The notes beneath the pieces were generated by a model. The model made no database searches. It was not told the DNA's origin and saw only the letters and a list, made by a program, of their open reading frames with translations. Positions 16,644 through 25,283 of a stretch of DNA of 64,000 bases are shown here, piece after piece. Location: contig JACNKX010000106.1 in the NCBI GenBank assembly GCA_014381825.1, positions 1 through 64,000 of the forward strand, given 5' to 3'. This DNA comes from Planctomycetota bacterium. Its GTDB lineage: Bacteria; Planctomycetota; Planctomycetia; Pirellulales; Pirellulaceae. The translations under genes were made by a program, and so were the position numbers. Within the stretch, counting starts at the first letter, position 1. Each line of letters opens with the position of its first letter.

Positions 16644-18515
16644 GTGTCTGTTGATCGACGGTCGAAACGTAGTGCACCACCCAAGCGAAAGTCCGCTTCG
16701 GCGAAAGCTCCCTCCAAGACGAAGCGGCCCAAATCGCAGACCGCAGACAATCTAGAGGCGTTGCTCCACCTGCTCGATGACGACAACACACCGAGTGCCG
16801 TGAAAGCACTGACACGCACGCCTCGTAAGACGCCGTCGAGTCGTGAACCGAATCCACAGCGCGAGACTCCACCAGCACCAGCACCTGCGGCGTCCGCGTC
16901 CTTCATGCAGGAGTTAGCTCGTGCGCGAGCCGAACTTCACAAAGAGCGGCGGTTGCGAATTACGGCTGAAGAGGAGAACGAAACGCTCCATCGCAGAGTA
17001 AATCAATTTACGACGGACGAGGCGAGCAAAGTTGATGATCTGAGTCGCGATTGCACCAAACTGCGAAAGCAATTGACGGCTCTGGAGAAGCAACGCATAA
17101 CACTTCAAGCTGCGCAGATCAAGCTTGAATCACAACTCAGCGAGGAACAACAGCAACGTGCGAGCATGGCTGACGAGGTCAAAGCGCTCGGTCGGCGTTT
17201 AGCGGACGAGCGATCGCATCGCAAAGCGCTTGCTGCAGACCTCGCAACGGCCAGCCGAAAGATTGAGCGACAGACGGTGGAAGCCGAGGCGGCACATTCG
17301 TCTTTGGAAACCGATCGCCAAGAATTGCGGTCGAAACTCGCAGTGACTCAATCGCAATATGAAGAGGTCTTCCAAGAACGAGCTGAATTACAAGCCTCCG
17401 TCCTCGACCAACGAGTGGAATTGGACGACTTAGGGAGCCGACTCGCTAATGCTGAAGCTGCTGCTCATGCACAAGGCGAATTGCTCGATCAGGCTCGCAG
17501 CAGTGCCATCGATTGGGAAGAGCGATTTCTGTCAACGCAGGTGTTGTATGCGGAATCCGAAAAGCGAGTTGCAGATCAGGCCACTAACCTCACCCGAACG
17601 ATTGCCACCTTCGAATCTCGAATTGAACTGTCTCACACCGAAGCGGATTCTCTGAGAGCGCAGATTGCTGCAACGAACTCCGATCTCGAGGACGCTAGGT
17701 CGTTGCGCGACCAACTGGAAGATACACTGAGCGCGACCAAACACAGCTACGAAGAAGCCATCGCTCAGATTCAACACGTGTCGGACGTCGCGGCTTCGAG
17801 CCAAGCGGAGCTGACGTCGGAAGTTCAACTACTGCAAAACCAGCTCGCCGGGGCGAACGAGAAGATCACCGAACTGGCAGCGATCGACCAGCAACTTCGC
17901 ACAGATTTGACCGATGCTCGCCATCTAAAACGACAGGCAGAGATCTCGTTCGAGGGTGCGCAATCCACGAACGCAAAGCTTGAAGAAAGGCTCCATCAAC
18001 TTGAAACCGAACTTGAATCCAGTAACGACCAACTCGCCAAGGGGCAATGCGACGCCGACGCCGTAAACGAGCGAATTGAACGAGCACAAGGGGAGGCGGC
18101 GAAGGCGAGAATGGACTTAGCAGAGTCCTACGAGCAGCTTGGCGTGGCAAGATTGCGACTCGCCAATTCGGACCGCGATCGCGATCACGCACAGCAGCGA
18201 GAAGCCGAGGCAACACGACTCGCGAATGAGCTTTCCGATGAGGTAAAGTCGCTGCAAATTTCGATACAACGGGAAGCCGCCGCGCGGCGCAAGGCCGAAG
18301 CCGTCCAGAAACGCGACGCGGGGGACGATGACGCGTCGGTCTTATTCGAGGCGGAACAAAGAATTGAGCGGCTATCGCGTGAGCTGGCGGCAAGTAAGGG
18401 CGTGGAGGCTGCCTACGAAAAGAAGGCCGCCCGCAAAGTGCAAAAGGTTATGCAAGAACTCAACACCGTCCGCGAACGCTTGGCGAAAGTCGACCGCGAT
18501 CACGGCAGCAGCTGA
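16644..18515 (+). CDS. Long coiled-coil protein
   Basis: About 623 residues if the GTG at 16644 is used; the frame opens at a GTG at 16587, but those first 19 residues are hydrophobic and unlike the basic, proline-rich stretch that follows. Residues about 1-110 are basic and disordered (SKRSAPPKRKSASAKAPSK). From about residue 115 to the end the sequence is almost continuous coiled coil, with heptads of Leu/Ala and Glu/Lys/Gln/Arg such as LRKQLTALEKQRITLQAAQ and ARMDLAESYEQLGVARLRLA. There is no membrane segment and no catalytic motif. Similarity to SMC or myosin proteins would be composition-driven. A filament-like or scaffold role is plausible but unproven. No operon partner is evident. Confidence 0.75.
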   Translation: MSVDRRSKRSAPPKRKSASAKAPSKTKRPKSQTADNLEALLHLLDDDNTPSAVKALTRTPRKTPSSREPNPQRETPPAPAPAASASFMQELARARAELHKERRLRITAEEENETLHRRVNQFTTDEASKVDDLSRDCTKLRKQLTALEKQRITLQAAQIKLESQLSEEQQQRASMADEVKALGRRLADERSHRKALAADLATASRKIERQTVEAEAAHSSLETDRQELRSKLAVTQSQYEEVFQERAELQASVLDQRVELDDLGSRLANAEAAAHAQGELLDQARSSAIDWEERFLSTQVLYAESEKRVADQATNLTRTIATFESRIELSHTEADSLRAQIAATNSDLEDARSLRDQLEDTLSATKHSYEEAIAQIQHVSDVAASSQAELTSEVQLLQNQLAGANEKITELAAIDQQLRTDLTDARHLKRQAEISFEGAQSTNAKLEERLHQLETELESSNDQLAKGQCDADAVNERIERAQGEAAKARMDLAESYEQLGVARLRLANSDRDRDHAQQREAEATRLANELSDEVKSLQISIQREAAARRKAEAVQKRDAGDDDASVLFEAEQRIERLSRELAASKGVEAAYEKKAARKVQKVMQELNTVRERLAKVDRDHGSS

Positions 18516-18692
18516 TGCGCACCGGGCGACGTTAATCTCTTTGTTGCCGTCACAAACCGTACGGCACGCACTTCGGAACTGCCACGCGAGAGATTGGGGC
18601 AGGCGATCGGCGCCTACGGCTCAAGCGATGCCGTTTGCCAGTCCGAAGACTGAGTAGACAACTTCCTTCTGACCCGCGCTGCTCCCATCGTC

Positions 18693-19499
18693 ATGACGCG
18701 ACAAAAGAACAAAAAGGCGAAGCGACGGCCATCGGATACGCCATCCGGATCGCTCGTTTCTCGATACTGGAACGAGTCGGCTCGTCCGCTGGTCAGCCTA
18801 GCGTTCGTCGCCCCGATTATCGCCGCTTATGAAGGAGGACTCGTCGCGTTGGGTCCAAAGGCGATGAGGAACGGCGCCGACGTCTGGCTGCGTCAGTTGC
18901 TGGAATGGCTGGGCTTTACCCAATACTTCCTCCTTCCTGCCCTTACGTGCGCGCTGCTTCTCGGTTGGCATCACCTGAACAAGGAGCGTTGGTCCTTTCG
19001 TTGGACGTACTTGTATGGGATGCTTTTTGAATCGATGGCGTTTGGAGGCTTGCTGCTCGTTGCGGCACAGGCCCAACAGCACATCTTCGTTGCGATCAGC
19101 TCGAACGGTCCGCCGCCGCTCGCAGTTCAAACATCCGAGGCCCTCGGAAAACTGGTCGCGTTCTTCGGTGCCGGTATCTACGAAGAGCTTTTGTTCCGTG
19201 TCATGCTGTTTCCCGCAATGGCCGCCATATTGCAAATGGTCGGGACTCCACCCCGCACGAGTTGGGTTGTCGCCATCTTCTTAAGCAGTTTGGCCTTTGC
19301 GGCGGCGCATTACCAACTTGACCTGATGATCGGAAACTATCATCTCGTCACTTCGTACGGAGACTCGTTCGAATGGGCAAGTTTCTTCTTTCGCTTTAGC
19401 GCCGGCGTGTTCTTTGCAACGCTGCTTCTTGCGCGTGGATTTGGCATCGCCGCTGGTGCTCATGCATTCTACGACATACTCGTTTCGCTTCCCGCCTGA
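18693..19499 (+). CDS. CPBP-family intramembrane glutamic protease (Abi/CAAX type)
   Basis: A 268-residue polytopic membrane protein. After a basic cytoplasmic N-terminus it has about six hydrophobic segments. The CPBP/Abi (PF02517) motifs are present: motif 1 EExxxR as YEELLFRVMLFP (Glu164, Glu165, Arg169), motif 2 with a conserved His in FLSSLAFAAAHYQ, and motif 3 GAHAFYDI near the C-terminus. Family members are intramembrane proteases related to Rce1, with roles in prenyl-protein processing in eukaryotes and in bacteriocin immunity or unknown processes in bacteria. The conserved glutamates and histidines suggest activity. Substrate unknown. It lies 177 bases after the coiled-coil gene. Confidence 0.87.
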   Translation: MTRQKNKKAKRRPSDTPSGSLVSRYWNESARPLVSLAFVAPIIAAYEGGLVALGPKAMRNGADVWLRQLLEWLGFTQYFLLPALTCALLLGWHHLNKERWSFRWTYLYGMLFESMAFGGLLLVAAQAQQHIFVAISSNGPPPLAVQTSEALGKLVAFFGAGIYEELLFRVMLFPAMAAILQMVGTPPRTSWVVAIFLSSLAFAAAHYQLDLMIGNYHLVTSYGDSFEWASFFFRFSAGVFFATLLLARGFGIAAGAHAFYDILVSLPA

Positions 19500-19693
19500 C
19501 ATATTCTGATTTTCCGAACGCATTCGGCAAGCGGTGTCAATACCCAAATCAGGTTTGTTATCACGATCATAAAAGTGCGTTTGTTGGTGTTTCGAAGTGA
19601 GTCTATAATGGGCCCTGTGACTTCGCCACTTCATAGGAAGTGACTCGCTGAAAACATTCATTCTTTCATTGATCTGCAACGGGAATTCAGTTC

Positions 19694-20233
19694 GTGTTAT
19701 CCGTTAGACCAAAGGTTGCTGAGTTAGCGTTTCAATTGTACGGTCGCGCTTTGCACCCCGAACTGTTTGAGGTCTTTCAATCACGCGACATCCAGCGTGG
19801 GGATTACACCGCGCGAGTCGAGATTACAAGTGCTGGCCATGTCGTTACATGGCGATACGGTGGCCTGACGCTGGCCGAAGTCGCGTGCTCCGCCCAGCAC
19901 CCGCTGCCCAAAAAACGTCGGCTAATGTCGTACAAACTCAAGGGCGAGCGCAGCGATCGCGTCGAATGTCGCGGTGGGATTGTCTATCAAGCCAGCTTTC
20001 AATTGGAACCGGTCAGTCCTGAAGTCTTTTGGACCTTCCAGCAAGAGCTTGCCGACGACGGCGAGCGAAACGGCTTGTTTCACACGTTCGAGTCCAGCGG
20101 TCGGATGGCTTTAGGCGCTTTGAGCTACATTAACATCGAAACACGCAGCCGAAGCTTTCTGGTCCAGGCCTTTCATACGTTCCCCGACGATTTCGCCATC
20201 GTGAAAAGCCAATCGCTGTTTCAGCTGCCTTAG
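19694..20233 (+). CDS. DUF2617-like protein
   Basis: A 179-residue soluble protein starting at GTG 19694. The opening LAFQLYGRALHPELFEVF followed by YTARVEITSAGHVVTWRYG recalls DUF2617 proteins of planctomycetes and some other bacteria. It has no signal peptide or membrane segment. The predicted structure is alternating beta strands with a short helical stretch near residues 110-130. Function is unknown for the family. It is convergent with the molybdenum-carrier-like gene (5 bases between the stops). Confidence 0.7.
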   Translation: MLSVRPKVAELAFQLYGRALHPELFEVFQSRDIQRGDYTARVEITSAGHVVTWRYGGLTLAEVACSAQHPLPKKRRLMSYKLKGERSDRVECRGGIVYQASFQLEPVSPEVFWTFQQELADDGERNGLFHTFESSGRMALGALSYINIETRSRSFLVQAFHTFPDDFAIVKSQSLFQLP

Positions 20234-20238
20234 GGAGC

Positions 20239-20727
20239 TTAGAAGCGAGCCGAGTCGGGCCCCAGAAGCTGCAAAAGGAAACTTCGCGCTGCATCAGCAA
20301 TACCGGGGAGCGAACTTTCTCGTGGGCCGGCGACATTCAACTCCTCGATCGCATGTTCTGCGAACCAATGACGTATCGCTGGCAAGTCGGTTGGGCAAGC
20401 CAAGTCGATGGCCTGACACGGCTTGTCATGCTCTTTCGCAAGCCGCAATGTCAAGCTCGTCCCGCCCTGTAATTCGCCCTCATAGAGAATTAACGTACCA
20501 TCCGAGTCGACTACGTTTTGCGCTGTGCGAACGGGGTACTTCGTCGAGTCCGTCTCGGTGAGTTGATACCGCTTAGGAATCCGGCCATCTTCGGCCAATC
20601 GCCCGCGCGGACACCAGCCGCCGTGTTCGAGCCCAAGAAAGATCGCGGCATCAAGCGCACCTCGATCAACGCCGGTTTGGCCGCCGGAAACAATCCGCTT
20701 TACGAAATGATCCTGTTCGGAAGTCAT
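20239..20727 (-). CDS. Putative molybdenum cofactor carrier-like protein
   Basis: A 162-residue protein from the ATG at 20727 (MTSEQDHFVK). The N-terminus has the distinctive VSGGQTGVDRGALDAAI motif of the putative molybdenum carrier family (Rossmann/SLOG-like fold), followed by GGWCPRGRLAEDGRIP and TLILYEGELQGGTSLTLRLA. In characterised relatives this fold binds and protects molybdenum cofactor, but many SLOG-like proteins bind nucleotides instead, so the ligand is uncertain. No molybdopterin genes are nearby. It lies downstream of, and on the same strand as, rsmH and the LysM-like gene, 43 bases after the latter, so it may be the last gene of that transcript. Confidence 0.8.
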   Translation of the reverse strand: MTSEQDHFVKRIVSGGQTGVDRGALDAAIFLGLEHGGWCPRGRLAEDGRIPKRYQLTETDSTKYPVRTAQNVVDSDGTLILYEGELQGGTSLTLRLAKEHDKPCQAIDLACPTDLPAIRHWFAEHAIEELNVAGPRESSLPGIADAARSFLLQLLGPDSARF

Positions 20728-20770
20728 CGCAGAATCGTACCAGAGTAACCACTCACAGCAACTGCCAACG

Positions 20771-21457
20771 TCATCGCTGAGCCGAAGGGCTCTTCGGACA
20801 GTCGGCCGGGTACAACTCGCGCAAAGCTCCAATCGGTGGCGTTCGGATTTCTATTCCTGCGCGGAGTTGATCGGGGCGTAGCACTTTCGATTCGTTGTGG
20901 CGAAAGAGTGCGCGATAGTACGTTCCGTCACGGTAGACCTGCTCGGAGATCGACCAAAAACTATCTTCCGGGCCGGTCAACACGAACTCTGGCAGCGTGC
21001 GAGTCGCCACCGGGACCGTTGGTGTCTTGACGCCCCTCGCACTTTCCGGTTCTTGATCCCCAATGTTCGCGGTCACAGGCGATGCAACTCGCTCGTCAAT
21101 TTGCACCAAGTCTGGTGCCAACGATCTTGGAGCAGGTTTCGCGATCGTACTCGCAGTTGAAATTGGCGCAATCGGAAGCCGACCAATTGGCGACGACTCC
21201 GCCGCCGAATCAGAATAATGCTGGCCCGTCGGAGATACAATTTCCCGACCGCGTTGCGTCACCGGCTTTGCTTGCAACACACGGGGTTGTGGCGAAGATT
21301 TCACCGGCGACTCATTTGCCGCGTCGAAATCCTCAGACTTTTGTGAGAGCAGCGACGCTTCGTTGGCTCCGCCAAACTTTCGCTTTAAGCCCAGAATGAC
21401 CAGCAGCGTTGCGACAACACATAGCGAGAGGACTAAGTTCTTTCCCAGTTGATTCAT
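20771..21457 (-). CDS. Bitopic membrane protein with LysM-like C-terminal domain
   Basis: A 228-residue protein from the ATG at 21457 (MNQLGKNLV). It has a short cytoplasmic N-terminus, one membrane segment (residues 6-23, LVLSLCVVATLLVILGL), a long linker rich in Ser, Pro and Ala, and a C-terminal domain around residues 155-212 resembling LysM: DSFWSISEQVYRDGTYYRAL followed by FRHNESKVLRPDQLRAG. LysM binds peptidoglycan or similar glycans. The gene lies 36 bases downstream of rsmH, the place held by ftsL in canonical division clusters, and shares the topology of FtsL. The sequence itself shows no FtsL similarity, so this is positional only. Confidence 0.72.
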   Translation of the reverse strand: MNQLGKNLVLSLCVVATLLVILGLKRKFGGANEASLLSQKSEDFDAANESPVKSSPQPRVLQAKPVTQRGREIVSPTGQHYSDSAAESSPIGRLPIAPISTASTIAKPAPRSLAPDLVQIDERVASPVTANIGDQEPESARGVKTPTVPVATRTLPEFVLTGPEDSFWSISEQVYRDGTYYRALFRHNESKVLRPDQLRAGIEIRTPPIGALRELYPADCPKSPSAQR

Positions 21458-21493
21458 CCAGCCCCTCCATGAGGCATATACGGCTTGCAAGTG

Positions 21494-22381
21494 CTAGCGT
21501 GACGCCCGTTCAGCGACTCGCAATTTGGCACTGCGGCTGCGTGGGTTGCGTTGGATCTCGGATTCATTAGGTCGAATCGGCTTTTTCGTCAAGATCACGT
21601 AACGCTCATCCTGACGAAATGCAACTTTTACGCGGCGATCTTCGAGGGAGTGAAAGCTGATAATCGCAATTCGCCCACCGGGACGCACGCAATCAGGAAG
21701 CCTCGTGAGTGCTTGATCTAGGATTGCTAGTTCGTCATTCACTGCAATTCGCAATGCTTGAAACGTTCTTGTGGCTGGGTCGAGTTTCGAGTTTCTTGCT
21801 CGCGGTACACAACGACGCACAAGCTCGGCCAATTCGCCCGCCGTCTGGATGGGTGACGAGCGACGAGTCTCAACAATCGACCGGGCAATTCGGCGGCTGA
21901 ATCGCTCCTCGCCAAACTCGAAGATGATGTTGGCCAAGTGCTCCGCACTGAGCCGCGCGAGTAATCTTGATGCTGGCTCTCCCCGTGTCGGATCGAACCT
22001 TAGATCCAATGGGCCATCGAACGTGAAGCTAAATCCTCGTTCTCGATCCGCCAGCTGATCGCTTGATAGGCCCAGATCGAGTACGACCCCATCGACCTGT
22101 TCGACATTCAGCTCGTTGAGAATCTCTGGCAGATTCGAGTAGCTACCATGCACGCATGTGACCGGCTTGCCGTCGAGCAATTTGGTGGTGCGTTCGATGG
22201 CTTGGGGATCTCGATCAATACCAAGGATCTGCCCCTGGCCCTCAAGTCGTTCCGCTAGCAATCGACTATGTCCGCCGCCGCCAAGCGTACCGTCGACGAA
22301 AATCATTCCCGGCTTCACCTGGAGCCAATCGAGTACTTCGTCGGCTAAAACAGGAATGTGAACAGTTTCAGACGCGGACAT
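21494..22381 (-). CDS. rsmH: 16S rRNA m4C1402 methyltransferase RsmH
   Basis: A 295-residue protein from the ATG at 22381 (MSASETVHIPVLADEV), the usual size. It methylates N4 of C1402 in 16S rRNA using S-adenosylmethionine. The SAM-binding signature FVDGTLGGGGHSRLLAERL is at residues about 29-47, followed by LGIDRDPQAIE and GVVLDLGLSSDQL. The later segments RTFQALRIAVNDEL and GGRIAIISFHSLEDRRVK are strongly diagnostic. In most bacteria it sits between mraZ and ftsL in the division/cell-wall cluster; here mraZ is absent and the next gene is a LysM-like bitopic protein. A predicted structured element lies 122-243 bases upstream of the start. Confidence 0.97.
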   Translation of the reverse strand: MSASETVHIPVLADEVLDWLQVKPGMIFVDGTLGGGGHSRLLAERLEGQGQILGIDRDPQAIERTTKLLDGKPVTCVHGSYSNLPEILNELNVEQVDGVVLDLGLSSDQLADRERGFSFTFDGPLDLRFDPTRGEPASRLLARLSAEHLANIIFEFGEERFSRRIARSIVETRRSSPIQTAGELAELVRRCVPRARNSKLDPATRTFQALRIAVNDELAILDQALTRLPDCVRPGGRIAIISFHSLEDRRVKVAFRQDERYVILTKKPIRPNESEIQRNPRSRSAKLRVAERASR

Positions 22382-22502
22382 AAGGATTTGAGACCGGTTC
22401 GGGAATTCCGCGTCAGCTGCAGCCACGAGCTTCAGAAAACGTCAGGACAAAATCCGTCGTGATTAAAGCAAGCGACCCAGGGCACGTCCATGCACCCTCG
22501 CG

Positions 22503-22624
22503 GGCCGACTGCCCGCAGAGACAATTGCTAAGGGCAACTTCCCTACGGCTCGCGCGTGAACACATCCCGTGTCCCCGCCAAGGAAACGCCACCTCCGGAA
22601 CAGGAGGTGGCTGGAGCAGTCGGT
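22503..22624 (-). ncRNA. Candidate structured RNA upstream of rsmH
   Basis: The stretch is bounded by an 8-base complementary pair, CCGACTGC (22505-22512) and GCAGTCGG (22616-22623). Inside it are a perfect 9-base-pair hairpin with a six-base loop (22588-22611), a short hairpin at 22560-22572 (ACAC/GTGT) and another at 22531-22544 (AGGG/CCCT). Together these suggest a multibranched fold. No convincing reading frame covers it and it matches none of the RNase P, SRP, tmRNA or 6S patterns I checked by eye. The strand is inferred from its place in the likely 5' leader of rsmH; it could equally be a + strand RNA or a repeat element. Confidence 0.4.
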
Positions 22625-23092
22625 GGCCGCAGACTGATCCATTGTTTCCTCACATTGGCGAGCTAACGGAGACTGACGTTTTCCTTTTGAAGAGTCATGA
22701 GGGACTGTCTTTGTGAAACCTCATGGACGCCGAAGACGCTCAATCCTGGGACTTCTATGTGAAATCATCAAGTACCGAAAGTGTTCCCCAAACATATCCA
22801 ACAAGCCCTCTCCGTCAACATGATTTTCGGTCTGAGAATTCCTTACTCTTTGTAATCTGTAAACACGGAAATGCAGCTTTCTATTGGCTCTCAGACGCAG
22901 AAACAAAATGCTAAAAAAGTTAGAATTCGCACTTCATTCACGCTAGCACGGATAGCTCGCGATTCTCCGCACGCTCGAAAGAACTACGCCGCTCGTCGAA
23001 GTCGCTGACGCTTTTGTACGCTCGCTTCGGAAGGCGATTGTACAGATTTGTGATAGTGCGGTTTTAACCACTAGTGGTACGGAGCCCCAGCG
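22625..23092. other. Non-coding gap between the candidate RNA and the STN-domain gene
   Basis: About 470 bases without a convincing gene. The short open frames here (for example 22723-22914) have no protein-like composition or ribosome binding site. A perfect 12-base palindrome, ACCACTAGTGGT, lies at 23067-23078, just past the stop of the STN-domain gene on the minus strand, but without the T-run of an intrinsic terminator. The promoter of rsmH probably lies in this gap. Confidence 0.5.
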
Positions 23093-24211
23093 CTAGGGTG
23101 CGCGTAGCTCCAAGACGCTGCCTTCGACCTTGTGCGCAATACCCTCCGAACCTAAAGCGCGCTCGAGCAATTCTTCGAGTGTAAGCTGCTTCACATCGAG
23201 CGAAATGCGCCGCTGCAACTTCGACCGAATCGCTGAGTCCACGCGAACCTCAAGCATCTCGCGATCCGCGACAACTTTGACAATCGCTCCGATCGGCTGG
23301 TTCTCGACTCGCAAGTCGAATCGCTTGCTACCCGGCTTGGACTCCGCTCGGCGGATCGGTTCTCCGCGGATCAATCTTCCAACGACTTCGTGTTCCTCAA
23401 ATGTGCCGGTTATCGCGAGCTGCGCCCCCTGCTTCTTGACGCCAACACTGGGAAGCGCCTTCGCGATAGCTGTCGCTGCGGTGTTCAGCGAGCCACGCGG
23501 TGAATAACTCCGCTCGATCGCGACGTCTGCCGGCATCGGCGCCAATCGAATCGCCGATCCGTCCCTTGAAATTTCGAACGTCAAGTCGAAGCCGGCGAGC
23601 AGCAGTGTCATTCGATCCGTCACGGGCATCGCCGGCCAATCACCAGCTGGCCACAGATCGTGCTGGATTTGGTCGATATTGACGACCCTGGTATTTGCTG
23701 CCTCAGCGAGTTCGCCAAGTAACTCGCCCGGTGTCGAAAGCTCTTCCCACTTCCAAGCAGAACTCTCAGCAAAGCGAATCCGTGCAGTGGTCGGAAGTTG
23801 CTTCACCTCATCGCGTCGCATTGCCGCAAGCGTGGCAAGTTTCGTCGTGACAGGAGTTGACCCGATGTAGGTAACCGACCCGACGTAGCACACGCCACCG
23901 CCAATCGCATTTCCAACGCGTTGTAAGGCTTCGTCCAACGTCGCGTCGCTTACCAACAGATCCACTTCATGACCAGGATCGACACGCCGATCAAGCCACA
24001 GTGCGATTCGTTGATTGGCACCCAATCCCAGTAGGCCTTGGCGGATCGGGCTCGACTCCCACTGAAATCCGATGGTGGAATCCAATTGACGACGAAAGTC
24101 CTCACCGGATCGCCAAGAGATCGCGTCCTCTGCGGCAACATGCGACGAAAGGGGGAATGCTAGCGAAAACACGAGTCCAGCAAACGCGATCATCAGTCGA
24201 TGATGAGCCAT
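23093..24211 (-). CDS. Exported STN-domain protein
   Basis: A 372-residue protein from the ATG at 24211 (MAHHRLMIAFAG), with a signal peptide ending SHVAA. The C-terminal part matches the STN (secretin and TonB N-terminal short) domain pattern, with a GAIVKVVADREMLEVRVDS segment followed by ISLDVKQLTLEELLERAL and SVLELRAP. An earlier copy of the same fold may lie at residues 60-110 (LLVSDATLDEALQRVGNAIG). STN domains occur at the N-terminus of secretins and TonB-dependent receptors, but here no barrel or secretin domain follows. It resembles stand-alone STN proteins common in planctomycetes, of unknown function. It is transcribed divergently from the TPR gene. Confidence 0.7.
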   Translation of the reverse strand: MAHHRLMIAFAGLVFSLAFPLSSHVAAEDAISWRSGEDFRRQLDSTIGFQWESSPIRQGLLGLGANQRIALWLDRRVDPGHEVDLLVSDATLDEALQRVGNAIGGGVCYVGSVTYIGSTPVTTKLATLAAMRRDEVKQLPTTARIRFAESSAWKWEELSTPGELLGELAEAANTRVVNIDQIQHDLWPAGDWPAMPVTDRMTLLLAGFDLTFEISRDGSAIRLAPMPADVAIERSYSPRGSLNTAATAIAKALPSVGVKKQGAQLAITGTFEEHEVVGRLIRGEPIRRAESKPGSKRFDLRVENQPIGAIVKVVADREMLEVRVDSAIRSKLQRRISLDVKQLTLEELLERALGSEGIAHKVEGSVLELRAP

Positions 24212-24468
24212 AGCGTTGCGTGTCACAAATACCAACACGTGCGTCTCCCACTGTCAATCGGAAAGCCTTACCCGAACCGAAAGTTTTACCAAATGAAGCA
24301 TTCTTGACCAGCAACCTCGCACGATTGTTGTGTCCGCCAGAGAGTCCGATTACATTCGAACTACTGGCAGCAACTTGCGAATAACGCCGTTTCCCGCCTG
24401 ACGCGATTCCCAAAAACACACCGTTCCCTAACAGACACCGTGATCGCCACCTTCGATGGGAGTATCTC

Positions 24469-25131
24469 TTGGACGCTTCGACTCCTCGGCATCCGAGCCT
24501 CAATACATTGTATCAACGTTACCTCAATCACGAGGACTCGGCGAGTTTCATCACTGCAGTCGCAGCCAACTACACGATTGGCACGTTAGAACGATTGGCC
24601 GAATTCGGGCAACGCACGTCGCGACGAGCCAGCACAATGGCATTGGGTTTTCTCGGCGATTATCGATCAAACGATGTGATGGGACGCCGACTGAGCGATG
24701 AAGATCGCGGCGTTCGGATGCTGGCCGAGAATAGTATTCGTGACTTGTGGTATCGGGATGGAAACGAAACACAACGCCAGGCACTTCAGGTGATCATTCG
24801 GCTAAATAACTCGGAACAATCCGCTCCGGCAACGCAACTGGCAAGTGAATTAATCGACGAAGCCCCCTTCTTTGCCGAAGCATGGAACCAACGAGCAATC
24901 GCGCACTTCCAACGCGGTCGATTCGACGATTCAGCGAACGATTGCTTCCAGACGTTGGAGTTGAACCCCTACCAATTTGCTTCGGCGGTCGGGATGGGGC
25001 AATGTTACCTGGAGATGAATGAACCGCAACCGGCGCTCGACTGTTTTCGACGCGCGTTGAAACTAAACCCTTGCCTCGAAGACGTCCGCGCTCAGGTTAC
25101 GTACCTCGAACGAGCGCTCGAAGGGCGGTAG
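24469..25131 (+). CDS. TPR-repeat protein
   Basis: A 220-residue soluble protein starting at TTG 24469, with GGGAG six bases upstream. The second half has tetratricopeptide repeats: AEAWNQRAIAHFQRGRFDDS, then a repeat with ALDCFRRALKLNPCLED. The first half is helical with RLSDEDRGVRMLAENSIRDL and RQALQVIIRLNN. TPR domains mediate protein-protein interaction; no partner is evident. Alternative starts downstream are possible. The glpK gene follows after 152 bases on the same strand and may be transcribed separately. Confidence 0.78.
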   Translation: MDASTPRHPSLNTLYQRYLNHEDSASFITAVAANYTIGTLERLAEFGQRTSRRASTMALGFLGDYRSNDVMGRRLSDEDRGVRMLAENSIRDLWYRDGNETQRQALQVIIRLNNSEQSAPATQLASELIDEAPFFAEAWNQRAIAHFQRGRFDDSANDCFQTLELNPYQFASAVGMGQCYLEMNEPQPALDCFRRALKLNPCLEDVRAQVTYLERALEGR

Positions 25132-25283
25132 CGCCGCTGCTTCGTCTAGCCGACAACGACACAGACCGGCTGCAAGTTGGTCGCGTGTCCCTCTTCGGTC
25201 TGTTACAATTCGCTCCGTTTCGGCTGGCGAAATCTTGCGTGACTAGCAAGACTTCTAATGCTTAACGAATCGGGAGTCGGCTC

